DNA from: Pseudoalteromonas phenolica
Lineage (GTDB): Bacteria > Pseudomonadota > Gammaproteobacteria > Enterobacterales > Alteromonadaceae
Direction: 5' to 3'
DNA: 64,000 nt
Assembly: GCF_001444405.1 (NCBI RefSeq)
Contig: NZ_CP013187.1
Location: 1,922,001-1,986,000, forward strand
The notes under the pieces were generated by a model that was given only the letters and a program-made list of their open reading frames with translations, was not told the origin of the DNA and did not search any database. Below are positions 1-7,497 of the stretch, piece by piece; position 1 is the stretch's first letter; each line of letters begins with the position of its first letter. The position numbers and the translations under genes were made by a program.

Positions 1-976
1 CCAAAAAAACATAAGTGCCAAGAACACGTTGCTTGTAAGGTTTGAGCGAATGATTTTCAACTAAAATTGTTGGTACATTAGCCAAGTCTCCCCAACCATT
101 AGAAAACCTTGGGCCCGCTATCCAACCAGCTAAACCGCTTTTAAATTCTCTTTTATCCATTACAAACACCAGTGGCCCTGGAATGTGCTCTGAATCAGCT
201 AACACCTTATCAATATGCGGTTGAAACTTTTCAGCTAAGACTGTTGCTATTTGTGGCGATTCACTTGCGAAAGCAGGTGTGTAACCATAAGTGACATCGT
301 ATTGGTAATCAGCACCGTCAGTCACATGAACATCTACATACAAATCAGGTTCAAATTCATTAATTACATTTAATACACCCTTTACTTCTGGCGTATCTAA
401 CTTTGTGTAATCACGATTAAGATTTAGGTTGTTTCCATTCGTTCTGAAACCCATCTCAATTGGGCCACGCTGGTTAATGCGATTAAACTCGCTTCGGCGC
501 TCATGGCCATCAACATTTAAGATTGGTATAAAGAGTATGTTTACTTTAGTTAGCAGATCCCTTCTTTTGCCCGTAGCGATATCTCGTAACAACATAAAAC
601 CAGCATCTTTTCCATCAATTTCACCTGAATGAATACCAGCTTGAATTAAGATTGTCGGCTTACCATTACTTTTGATCATATTTGCAGAAAATTGACCATT
701 TTCACTGGCAACAATCATTTTGATCGCACGCCCACCGAAGCTTTCACCAATTATTAAACTGCTGAATTGGGTTGGATTTGCTGCAATCAATCTGTCTACG
801 AATTTCATAGTGTCTTCATAAGTTGGCGATGCTTCACCACCACTTAATTCAAAGTCTGTTGTTAAAGGACCTGAACTTTGCATTAGTTGCAAACTTTTCC
901 CTTGCCAAGGCATTAATGGCGGTAAATGACCATTCATACTTAACACAGTGGATAACATTATAAGGTTTGCAAACAT
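1..976 (-). CDS. M14-family zinc carboxypeptidase, partial (3' end off window)
   Basis: My own translation of the minus strand gives an open frame from an ATG at 976 to the window edge without a stop; in-frame TAA and TGA lie just upstream, which fixes the start region. The N-terminus is short and hydrophobic (MFANLIMLSTVLS), consistent with export. The body carries the M14 signatures: a zinc-binding H-S-G-E near residue 105, a substrate-binding NLNRD motif near residue 165, and a DVHVTDG segment that could supply the second zinc histidine. Family knowledge: M14 enzymes remove C-terminal residues from peptides. The catalytic glutamate region near the C-terminus lies outside the window, so activity cannot be judged. 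The gene stands alone, divergent from the next reductase gene. Confidence 0.85.
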   Translation of the reverse strand, partial: MFANLIMLSTVLSMNGHLPPLMPWQGKSLQLMQSSGPLTTDFELSGGEASPTYEDTMKFVDRLIAANPTQFSSLIIGESFGGRAIKMIVASENGQFSANMIKSNGKPTILIQAGIHSGEIDGKDAGFMLLRDIATGKRRDLLTKVNILFIPILNVDGHERRSEFNRINQRGPIEMGFRTNGNNLNLNRDYTKLDTPEVKGVLNVINEFEPDLYVDVHVTDGADYQYDVTYGYTPAFASESPQIATVLAEKFQPHIDKVLADSEHIPGPLVFVMDKREFKSGLAGWIAGPRFSNGWGDLANVPTILVENHSLKPYKQRVLGTYVFL

Positions 977-1123
977 GTAAAAGACTCATTAATAATCTAT
1001 AAGTTAGCCGAATTATATCAATCTTTTACAAACCAATTTAGAATGTGCGGTGATTCAACAAAAAAATGCAGCAAACGACATAATTAGCATTTTTTATCTA
1101 CCTTAATACAGCGAAATAACAAT

Positions 1124-1948
1124 ATGAAATCAATTTTGATCACGGGATGCTCTACCGGAATTGGATATTACTGCGCAAAAGAACTACATAGATTAGGTTA
1201 TAAAGTCATAGCCAGTTGCCGTAAAAGTGAAGATGTTCTGCGACTCTCTGAAGAAGGTTTAACCTGTATAAAATTGGATCTAGCGGACCAGACTAGTATA
1301 GAGCAAGGCTTTAAAACAGCACTTGATATGTGTGGTGGGAAGTTAGATGTGTTGTTTAACAATGGTGCTTATGGACAACCCGGCGCAGTAGAAGATTTAG
1401 CAACAGATACGCTTCGTGCGCAGTTTGAAGTCAACTTCTTCGCTTGGCACCACCTTACCAATTTGGCAATTAAACATATGCGTTCAAGTGGTCACGGTCG
1501 AATTGTTCACAATTCTTCAGTATTAGGTTTCGTTTCCCTACCTTATCGAGGTGCCTACAATGCCAGTAAGTTCGCTTTAGAGGGGCTAACAGATACATTG
1601 AGAATGGAGTTAGCAGATACTAATATCCACATTTGCTTAATTGAACCTGGACCAATCGCCTCTAAGTTTAGAGAAAATGCAAAACAGGCATTTATTGAAA
1701 ATATCAATATTGAACAAAGCGCGCATAGCGATAACTATAGAGCACAGCTAAATAGATTAGAAAGCCAGACTGCACCACAAAAATTTACTTTGGGTCCTGA
1801 AGCTGTATTTAAAAAGCTATTGCATGCAATAAATGCAGAAAAACCTAAACCGCGTTACTTCGTGACATTCCCAACCTATTTCATGGGCGTGATGCGAAGA
1901 ATATTAAGTACTAGATTACTTGATAAGATTTTAATTAAGAATCGTTAA
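1124..1948 (+). CDS. ybbO: YbbO-like short-chain dehydrogenase/reductase
   Basis: This 274-residue protein is a classical SDR: the nucleotide-binding TGCSTGIG motif at residues 7-14, an NNGAYG version of the NNAG motif near 80, a catalytic serine in NSSVLG and the Y-x-x-x-K pair in AYNASK. The C-terminal part, with FTLGPEAV, EKPKPRY and LLDKIL, closely matches E. coli YbbO as I remember it, an NADP-dependent reductase of aldehydes. The glycine-rich region and an arginine soon after it suit NADP(H). It is a single gene, converging with rplT, and shares a hairpin terminator with it. The ribosome binding site is weak. Assignment to the YbbO group is from memory; the SDR class is certain. Confidence 0.85.
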   Translation: MKSILITGCSTGIGYYCAKELHRLGYKVIASCRKSEDVLRLSEEGLTCIKLDLADQTSIEQGFKTALDMCGGKLDVLFNNGAYGQPGAVEDLATDTLRAQFEVNFFAWHHLTNLAIKHMRSSGHGRIVHNSSVLGFVSLPYRGAYNASKFALEGLTDTLRMELADTNIHICLIEPGPIASKFRENAKQAFIENINIEQSAHSDNYRAQLNRLESQTAPQKFTLGPEAVFKKLLHAINAEKPKPRYFVTFPTYFMGVMRRILSTRLLDKILIKNR

Positions 1949-1955
1949 AACTAAA

Positions 1956-1976
1956 AAAGGAGCCATTGGCTCCTTT
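1956..1976. terminator. Bidirectional hairpin terminator between ybbO-like gene and rplT
   Basis: A perfect 9-bp stem (AAAGGAGCC / GGCTCCTTT) with a 3-base loop lies between the two converging stop codons. On the minus strand it is followed by a T-rich run, so it ends the thrS-infC-rpmI-rplT transcript; on the plus strand the T-run is short. Confidence 0.85.
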
Positions 1977-1999
1977 CAAATCAATAAGTTCAAGACTTA

Positions 2000-2359
2000 T
2001 TAAGCAGCTAGACCTTCTTTTGCTTTAGCAACTAATGCTGCGAAAGCTACTTGGTCGTATACTGCGATATCAGCTAGGATCTTACGATCGATTTCAACAG
2101 ATGACTTTTTAAGGCCATTGATGAAACGGCTGTAAGAAAGACCATTCTGACGTGAAGCTGCGTTGATACGTGCAATCCATAGTTGACGGAAAGTACGTTT
2201 CTTAGCACGACGGTCACGGTAAGCGTATTGACCTGCTTTAGTTACAGCTTGGAACGCTACGCGGTAAACACGTGAACGTGCTCCGTAGTAACCTTTAGCT
2301 TGCTTTAATACTTTTTTGTGACGTGCACGTGCGATAACACCGCGTTTAACTCTTGCCAT
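2000..2359 (-). CDS. rplT: 50S ribosomal protein L20
   Basis: At 119 residues this has the usual L20 length and the strongly basic N-terminal extension beginning MARVKRGVIARARHKK, followed by the conserved QLWIARINAASRQNG segment. L20 binds 23S rRNA early in large-subunit assembly and in E. coli also represses translation of the rpmI-rplT part of its own mRNA. It is the last gene of the operon, 15 bp after rpmI, and is followed by a hairpin terminator. In E. coli pheM-pheS-pheT-ihfA follow at this place; here the transcript stops and a converging gene follows. Confidence 0.98.
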   Translation of the reverse strand: MARVKRGVIARARHKKVLKQAKGYYGARSRVYRVAFQAVTKAGQYAYRDRRAKKRTFRQLWIARINAASRQNGLSYSRFINGLKKSSVEIDRKILADIAVYDQVAFAALVAKAKEGLAA

Positions 2360-2374
2360 TTCTGATATCCTCTA

Positions 2375-2575
2375 TTAAGCGAATGGTAACATACGATCGA
2401 TTAGGCCTAGGTCATTCTTATGAACCATAGACTTAGCACGAAGGTGTAGTTTACGCTTTGAAGACTTCTTAGTCAGAATGTGACGAAGATGCGATTGTTT
2501 ACGCTTATAACCGCCTGAAGCAGTCTTTTTGAAACGCTTAGCTGCGCCTCTGTGTGTTTTTAGCTTGTAAGCCAT
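2375..2575 (-). CDS. rpmI: 50S ribosomal protein L35
   Basis: This is a 66-residue, very basic protein with the typical L35 opening (MAYKLKTHRGAAKRFKKT) and the KRKLHLRAK segment. It is a small structural protein of the large ribosomal subunit. A GGAG sequence precedes the ATG at 2575. The 177-bp gap between infC and rpmI is longer than the other gaps in the operon; in E. coli the matching region folds into the L20-responsive translational control site for rpmI and rplT. I did not find the pseudoknot here, so control by L20 is inferred from synteny. Confidence 0.98.
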   Translation of the reverse strand: MAYKLKTHRGAAKRFKKTASGGYKRKQSHLRHILTKKSSKRKLHLRAKSMVHKNDLGLIDRMLPFA

Positions 2576-2752
2576 TGCAATAACTCCAAATGTATTGCGC
2601 TAATCAATGTAACAAGGCGGGATAAACCACTTGTAGAGCCTTATTACAACCTAAATTCTGGTGAGAAGTTAATCTACTTTTTACAGACCAGTTGAACTAG
2701 GTAGCCGAAGCATTTGTGACCTAGTCCAAAATCGGAGCGTATTATGCCGTGT

Positions 2753-3304
2753 TTATGCTTTCTTAGCAATAGGTGCCAACATCATAATCATTTGGCGACC
2801 TTCTACACGATTTGGGAAAGATTCTACTGTTGCGATGTCTTCCAAATCAGCTTTAACACGATTTAATAAATCTAGACCAATGTCTTGGTGAGCCATTTCA
2901 CGGCCGCGGAAGCGAATAGTAACTTTTGCTTTGTCTCCACCCTCTAAGAATTTTCTTAGGTTGCGTAGTTTAACGTTGTAGTCACCAGAATCAGTACCTG
3001 GACGGAACTTGATCTCTTTAATTTGGATCTGCTTCTGCTTTTTCTTTTGTTCTTTTTGTACTTTTGCTTTTTCGAAAAGGAACTTACCGTAATCCATCAC
3101 CTTACAAACAGGCGGTTCAGCATTTGGACTAATTTCTACTAAATCTACACCTAGTTCATCAGCAATAGCTTGAGCTTCTCTTAACGAAACAATGCTTGGT
3201 TCCTGGCCTTCAACGCCTGTTAAGCGAACTTCTCTCGCTGTGATTTCTTCGTTAATACGATGTTGTTTTTGAGCTGTTGGTTGCCCTTTTTTGCCGCCTC
3301 TAAT
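2753..3304 (-). CDS. infC: Translation initiation factor IF-3 (AUU start)
   Basis: Translation from an ATT at 3304-3302 gives a 183-residue IF-3 beginning (M)RGGKKGQPTAQKQHRINEEI, which aligns with E. coli IF-3, itself started at AUU. The N-domain contains ITAREVRLTG and VDLVEISPNA; the C-domain contains KEIKFRPGTDSGDYNVK and the RFRGREMAHQ region. IF-3 binds the 30S subunit, discriminates against wrong start codons and blocks early 50S joining. A GGAGG sequence lies 8 bases before the ATT, ideal spacing. An in-frame TTG at 3319 overlaps that Shine-Dalgarno sequence and is not credible as the start. AUU is normally rejected by IF-3, so its use gives autogenous repression. It follows thrS by 73 bp. 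Confidence 0.95.
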   Translation of the reverse strand: MRGGKKGQPTAQKQHRINEEITAREVRLTGVEGQEPSIVSLREAQAIADELGVDLVEISPNAEPPVCKVMDYGKFLFEKAKVQKEQKKKQKQIQIKEIKFRPGTDSGDYNVKLRNLRKFLEGGDKAKVTIRFRGREMAHQDIGLDLLNRVKADLEDIATVESFPNRVEGRQMIMMLAPIAKKA

Positions 3305-3317
3305 GGTACGATCCTCC
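3302..3317 (-). promoter_or_regulatory. infC ribosome binding site with non-canonical ATT start codon
   Basis: Minus-strand reading is GGAGG, 8 bases, then ATT AGA GGC GGC. The strong Shine-Dalgarno and the position of the conserved RGGKK N-terminus select ATT rather than the in-frame TTG five codons upstream. This matches the IF-3 autoregulatory start known from E. coli. Confidence 0.88.
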
Positions 3318-3377
3318 AAAAAATCAAAAGATAAAGCGTGTAGCTTAATATATTTTTGTTAGCCACACGCCATAATT

Positions 3378-5288
3378 TTATTTACGGTCTTTAATCTCTT
3401 CGCTTACCTTTGCGATAAAGTCATCAACCGAGAACTTGCCAAGATCTTCACCTTTGCGTGTTCTAACCGCAACTTCTTGCTGTTCAACTTCTTTGTCACC
3501 AACAACAAGCAAGTACGGGATACGTTTTAAAGTATGCTCGCGAATTTTAAAGCCAATCTTCTCATTTCTCAAGTCAGCACAGGCTCTAATTCCAAGTTTA
3601 TTTAATTTTTGCACAATTTCTTGTACATAATCAGCTTGTTTATCGGTGATATTCATGATCACCACTTGCTTTGGTGCTAACCAAGTTGGGAAAAGACCCG
3701 CATATTCTTCTGTTAGAATGCCGATGAAGCGTTCTAATGAACCTAAAATTGCACGGTGGATCATGACTGGTGTTTTTCTTTCGCCATCTTCGCCAACATA
3801 GGTTGCACCAAGACGTCCCGGCATAGAGAAATCAAGCTGAATTGTACCACATTGCCACGCACGACCTAAGCAGTCATGAAGAGTAAACTCAATCTTTGGA
3901 CCGTAGAATGCGCCTTCACCAGGTTGAAGTTCGAATTTAAGATTATTAGCTTCAAGTGCTTCTTCAAGTGCTTTTTCAGCTTTATCCCAAATTTCGTCAG
4001 AACCTACACGTTGTTCAGGTCTTGTTGAAAGTTTGATATCAATCTCGTCGAAACCAAATGTCTTGTATGTGTCAAATACCATTTCGATACAAGCTGACAC
4101 TTCTTGCAGAATTTGTTCTTCAGTACAGAATACGTGTGCATCATCCTGTGTAAACGAACGAACACGCATCAAACCATGCAATGAACCTGATGGTTCATTT
4201 CGGTGAACTAAACCAAACTCAGCCATTCTATATGGAAGATCACGATAAGATTTAAGACCTTGATTAAAGATTTGTAAGTGACCTGGACAGTTCATTGGTT
4301 TTACTGCGTAAGTACGTTTTTCTGATTCAGTTGAGAAAATCATATCTCCGTATTTGTCCCAGTGACCAGATTTTTCCCACATACTTACATCAAGTATTAA
4401 AGGTGCTCGCACTTCTTCGTAACCAAATTTAACCAATTGATCACGCATATAGTCTTCTACAGTCTTATAAACTGTCCAACCATCATTGTGCCAAAATACC
4501 ATACCAGGCGCTTCTTCTTGCCAGTGCCATAGGTCTAACGCTTTACCAATTTTACGGTGGTCACGCTTTTCAGCTTCTTCAAGACGCTTTAAGTAAGCTT
4601 TAAGCTGTTTCTTATCAGCCCAAGCTGTACCGTAAATACGCTGTAGCATCTTGTTGTCTGAGTTACCACGCCAATACGCGCCAGCTACTTTCATGATCTT
4701 GAAGTGTTGGCAGAACTTCATGTTTGGTACGTGAGGACCGCGACACATATCTACGTATTCTTCGTGATGATAAAGACCTGGTTTGTCATCCTTCGAAATA
4801 TTTTCGTCTAGGATTTCAATTTTGTAAGTTTCACCACGTGCTTCAAAGGTGTCTCTTGCTTCTTGCCAAGTGACTGTTTTCTTAACAACGTCATAATTCG
4901 TTTTAGCAAGCTCAAGCATGCGCTTTTCAATTGCATCTAGATCTTCTTGTGTTAACGAACGATCTAAATCGATATCGTAGTAAAAACCATTATCGATGGT
5001 TGGACCAATCGCCATTTTTACATCAGGGAAAAGCTGTTTAATTGCATGACCAATTAAGTGCGCGCATGAGTGACGGATAATTTCTAAGCCGTCTTCATCT
5101 TTTGCTGTGATGATTTGTAAGTTTGAATCTTCAGTGATTAAATCACATGCATCAACTCTTTCACCATTCACTCGGCCAGCGATGGTTGCCTTTGCAAGAC
5201 CAGGACCGATATCTTGAGCTACTTCTAATGTTGTTACTGGGTTTTCGAAAGCACGCTGACTGCCGTCAGGAAGCGTAATTACAGGCAT
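3378..5288 (-). CDS. thrS: Threonyl-tRNA synthetase
   Basis: This 636-residue enzyme charges tRNA-Thr and has the full class II layout: TGS domain (about 1-60), editing domain with HSCAH at 73-77 and DMCRGPH, catalytic core with the zinc-binding cysteine in MNCPGH and the motif 2 region HRNEPSGSLHGL, and a C-terminal anticodon-binding domain (about 535-636, containing ADLRNEKIGFKIREH). It is nearly collinear with E. coli ThrS (642 residues). An AGGA sequence precedes the ATG. It is the first gene of thrS-infC-rpmI-rplT. The 222 bases upstream hold no gene; E. coli ThrS represses its own mRNA through tRNA-like arms in its leader, and something similar is possible, but I did not resolve such a fold here. 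Confidence 0.98.
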   Translation of the reverse strand: MPVITLPDGSQRAFENPVTTLEVAQDIGPGLAKATIAGRVNGERVDACDLITEDSNLQIITAKDEDGLEIIRHSCAHLIGHAIKQLFPDVKMAIGPTIDNGFYYDIDLDRSLTQEDLDAIEKRMLELAKTNYDVVKKTVTWQEARDTFEARGETYKIEILDENISKDDKPGLYHHEEYVDMCRGPHVPNMKFCQHFKIMKVAGAYWRGNSDNKMLQRIYGTAWADKKQLKAYLKRLEEAEKRDHRKIGKALDLWHWQEEAPGMVFWHNDGWTVYKTVEDYMRDQLVKFGYEEVRAPLILDVSMWEKSGHWDKYGDMIFSTESEKRTYAVKPMNCPGHLQIFNQGLKSYRDLPYRMAEFGLVHRNEPSGSLHGLMRVRSFTQDDAHVFCTEEQILQEVSACIEMVFDTYKTFGFDEIDIKLSTRPEQRVGSDEIWDKAEKALEEALEANNLKFELQPGEGAFYGPKIEFTLHDCLGRAWQCGTIQLDFSMPGRLGATYVGEDGERKTPVMIHRAILGSLERFIGILTEEYAGLFPTWLAPKQVVIMNITDKQADYVQEIVQKLNKLGIRACADLRNEKIGFKIREHTLKRIPYLLVVGDKEVEQQEVAVRTRKGEDLGKFSVDDFIAKVSEEIKDRK

Positions 5289-5510
5289 GATAATTCCTAT
5301 TTACAGTGGTGACACCTACCAAGTATCACGTGTATTAAAATTTAAAAAGTGAGTACCTTTTACAACGCTTTTACGAATAAGCATTGATGAACTTATTGAC
5401 TAAGTTAACTAAGGATTTTAAGCGAACGCTTATTTTGGCCTCCACAGTGACTAAATTCAAGGGAAAGACTAAAATTAAACCTGCAAATTGATGAATAAAT
5501 GAAATTTTAA

Positions 5511-6503
5511 ATGTCAGAACAAAAATCTATAAAAATTGCTACGTTAAACTTGCTTAATTTTGCAGCGCCGCCTTATCGTTTTTATTCCGAATTCGAAGGC
5601 TACACACACAGCCAGTGGCAATCTAAAACTTTATTTTTTTCTGAATTGTTGGCTCATATGTCACCAACAGTAATTGCCTTTCAAGAAGTATTTTCAGTTA
5701 AAGATCTAGAAGAGATTTGCAAAGAGCAAGGCCTTCCCTATTTCTCTGCCGTTTCAGCTGTAAAACATGAAGCGTTAAAACCCGATGTACTGTATTCACC
5801 GGTTGTTGCAATCGCTTCTAAATATCCAATTGAATCTTTAAATTGTCTGCTTCCAAATAAAGACTTATTAGATTACTTTGGTCATCAAACACCTTTTGGT
5901 TTTAATCGGACACCAATCAAGTGCAAGATAAACCTGCCAGATGTAGGCTTTGTCAGTTTTTATGTGGTCCATTTAAAATCACAGCGTCTTATCACTGATG
6001 GCAGCCTATTCGAGCAAATCAATGCAGAGCCAAACCTTCGTCACTACTACGAACAATCTTTTGCATTACTTAGAAACAGTCAAGATCGCTCTTTAGAGGC
6101 CTCAATAATCATGCATGATGTGATGACCAATAATCAAAATATGCCTGTTGTTGTTTTGGGTGACTTTAATCATAACCTTGAACATGCCAGCTTGTTACCT
6201 TTTAATATTGCTAATGATCATTCGTTCAAAGACATTCCGTCAGAAAGTGGCTTAATTGATAGTTACACACTTTCACAACAAGCTATGGAAGGAAAACAGA
6301 AACCAGCAACACACTTTTATCGTGGTAAAGGTAATGTATTAGATTATATTTTACTGTCTCAACACTTCGATCCTGTTCATGATAACTGTGTAATTAAAAA
6401 ATTAAACTATGCTACTTTTGATGGACACTTAACTACACAAAGAGACGGAGAAGATATTCGTTATTCAGATCATGCGGCCATCATGATTGATTTATCAGTT
6501 TAA
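5511..6503 (+). CDS. Endonuclease/exonuclease/phosphatase-fold protein
   Basis: This 330-residue protein shows the EEP metal-dependent phosphoesterase fold. It opens with the N-terminal strand and asparagine motif (IATLNLLNF, residues 9-17), then a catalytic glutamate in FQEVF near 58, a GDFNHN motif near 218 and a C-terminal SDHAAIM near 321. These match the Mg-binding and general-base residues of the DNase I/ExoIII/sphingomyelinase superfamily. I see no signal peptide, so it is probably cytoplasmic. The substrate (nucleic acid, phosphoinositide-like or phospholipid) cannot be told from the sequence. It is divergent from thrS and 62 bp upstream of the DUF3010 gene. Confidence 0.85.
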   Translation: MSEQKSIKIATLNLLNFAAPPYRFYSEFEGYTHSQWQSKTLFFSELLAHMSPTVIAFQEVFSVKDLEEICKEQGLPYFSAVSAVKHEALKPDVLYSPVVAIASKYPIESLNCLLPNKDLLDYFGHQTPFGFNRTPIKCKINLPDVGFVSFYVVHLKSQRLITDGSLFEQINAEPNLRHYYEQSFALLRNSQDRSLEASIIMHDVMTNNQNMPVVVLGDFNHNLEHASLLPFNIANDHSFKDIPSESGLIDSYTLSQQAMEGKQKPATHFYRGKGNVLDYILLSQHFDPVHDNCVIKKLNYATFDGHLTTQRDGEDIRYSDHAAIMIDLSV

Positions 6504-6565
6504 GCTTTAGGTTTATTCGTCTCACCGTTATAATTACTAACTAGTTTCAATATATTGGAAAGATT

Positions 6566-7015
6566 ATGAGAACATGTGGTGTTGAAATCACAGGCAGTGA
6601 AGTACTTTTATGCTTGCTGACAAAAGAAGAAGACGTTTTTGATATTCGTGATGTACGACAAACACGCTTTACCCTTGGTCAAGTTGGCCAAGACACTGAA
6701 GATATGCGCAAATTTCAATTTGATTTTGCAAAATTATTAGAAGATTACCAAATTGACTCTGTTGCTATAAAGCAACGTGCACCAAAGGGTAAGTTTGCAG
6801 GTAGTGCGACAGGTTTTAAAATCGAAGCTGCCATTCAATTAATAAAAGATGTGGATGTTAAAATTTTATCTGCAACTGAAATCAAAGAACAATTGAAGCG
6901 TAACCCTTTACCAATCGACTTTGAAGAAACTGGGCTTAAGAAATATCAAGAAACTGCATTTATTAATGCTTATGTTTACATCATGATGAAAACATACCGC
7001 CCAGAAGAGCTATAA
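6566..7015 (+). CDS. DUF3010 family protein
   Basis: This 149-residue protein matches from memory the DUF3010 family of marine gammaproteobacteria: it begins MRTCGVEITGSEVLLCLL and has VAIKQRAPKGKFAGSATGFKIEAAIQL in the middle. The opening strand with CGVEITG and the later conserved glycine/lysine stretch give it a look of a small RNase H-like fold (compare the pre-16S rRNA processing nuclease YqgF/RuvX), but that is only my impression; no function is established that I know of. A T/A-rich leader with a GGAAAG sequence precedes the ATG. It is followed by a hairpin terminator. Confidence 0.7.
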   Translation: MRTCGVEITGSEVLLCLLTKEEDVFDIRDVRQTRFTLGQVGQDTEDMRKFQFDFAKLLEDYQIDSVAIKQRAPKGKFAGSATGFKIEAAIQLIKDVDVKILSATEIKEQLKRNPLPIDFEETGLKKYQETAFINAYVYIMMKTYRPEEL

Positions 7016-7029
7016 AGAATAGACTCAAT

Positions 7030-7059
7030 AAATATCCGGCGATATCAGGCCGGATATTT
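7030..7059 (+). terminator. Hairpin terminator after DUF3010 gene
   Basis: A perfect 10-bp inverted repeat (AAATATCCGG / CCGGATATTT) with a 10-base loop lies 15 bases after the stop. The right arm ends in TTT; no longer T-run follows. It may also serve the converging gene at 7078. Confidence 0.7.
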
Positions 7060-7077
7060 ATCTCACTGAAGACAGGT

Positions 7078-7374
7078 TTATTTATGTGTTTCATATAAAG
7101 AGTCCGACACTTTTCTTAAATCTACATTATCAATATAGTCATCACTCAACGTCAGAATTGCATTTAAATTATTTACTAACTTTTCTTTTTGCAACTCACC
7201 CGGCTTTAATGCAGTTTGCAATAAATGTAATGCCATATCGGCCATAAGCAAACGTTGCTTTTCTTGCCAATTATCATCTGCACGACTTGCAGGGTGCATC
7301 CTGATAGCTTCTTCAACTTGGTCATGAATCGACCAGCTTAAAGTTAAAATATCTTGTCGTTGTTGCTTTTCCAT
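7078..7374 (-). CDS. Small conserved-looking protein of unknown function
   Basis: I do not recognise this 98-residue protein. It is predicted to be almost entirely helical, acidic to neutral, with leucine-rich heptad-like stretches (MADMALHLLQTALKPGELQKEKLVNNL) and no cysteines, signal peptide or membrane segment. A purine-rich GGTGCGC leader precedes the ATG at 7374. It stands alone between a terminator on one side and the kinase gene on the other, 123 bp downstream of the kinase stop on the same strand. A helical adaptor or regulator is a guess only. Confidence 0.65.
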   Translation of the reverse strand: MEKQQRQDILTLSWSIHDQVEEAIRMHPASRADDNWQEKQRLLMADMALHLLQTALKPGELQKEKLVNNLNAILTLSDDYIDNVDLRKVSDSLYETHK

Positions 7375-7497
7375 AGCGCACCTCTGGGATTGAAATAAGC
7401 CCTGTATATCTTTTAAAGATATTATTTAACACAAAGCTCAACAAGTCTTTAGCTTTGATCAATATGCTTTAATCTTCAATACGCCTTTCGTCATATC

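Noticed and set aside
429..632. Open frame on the plus strand inside the M14 peptidase gene
   Set aside because: It lies wholly opposite a gene with conserved motifs and has no ribosome site of its own.
5419..5432. Palindrome TAAGCG-AA-CGCTTA upstream of thrS
   Set aside because: It is short and I could not join it to tRNA-like arms of a thrS operator, so I do not annotate it as a regulatory site.
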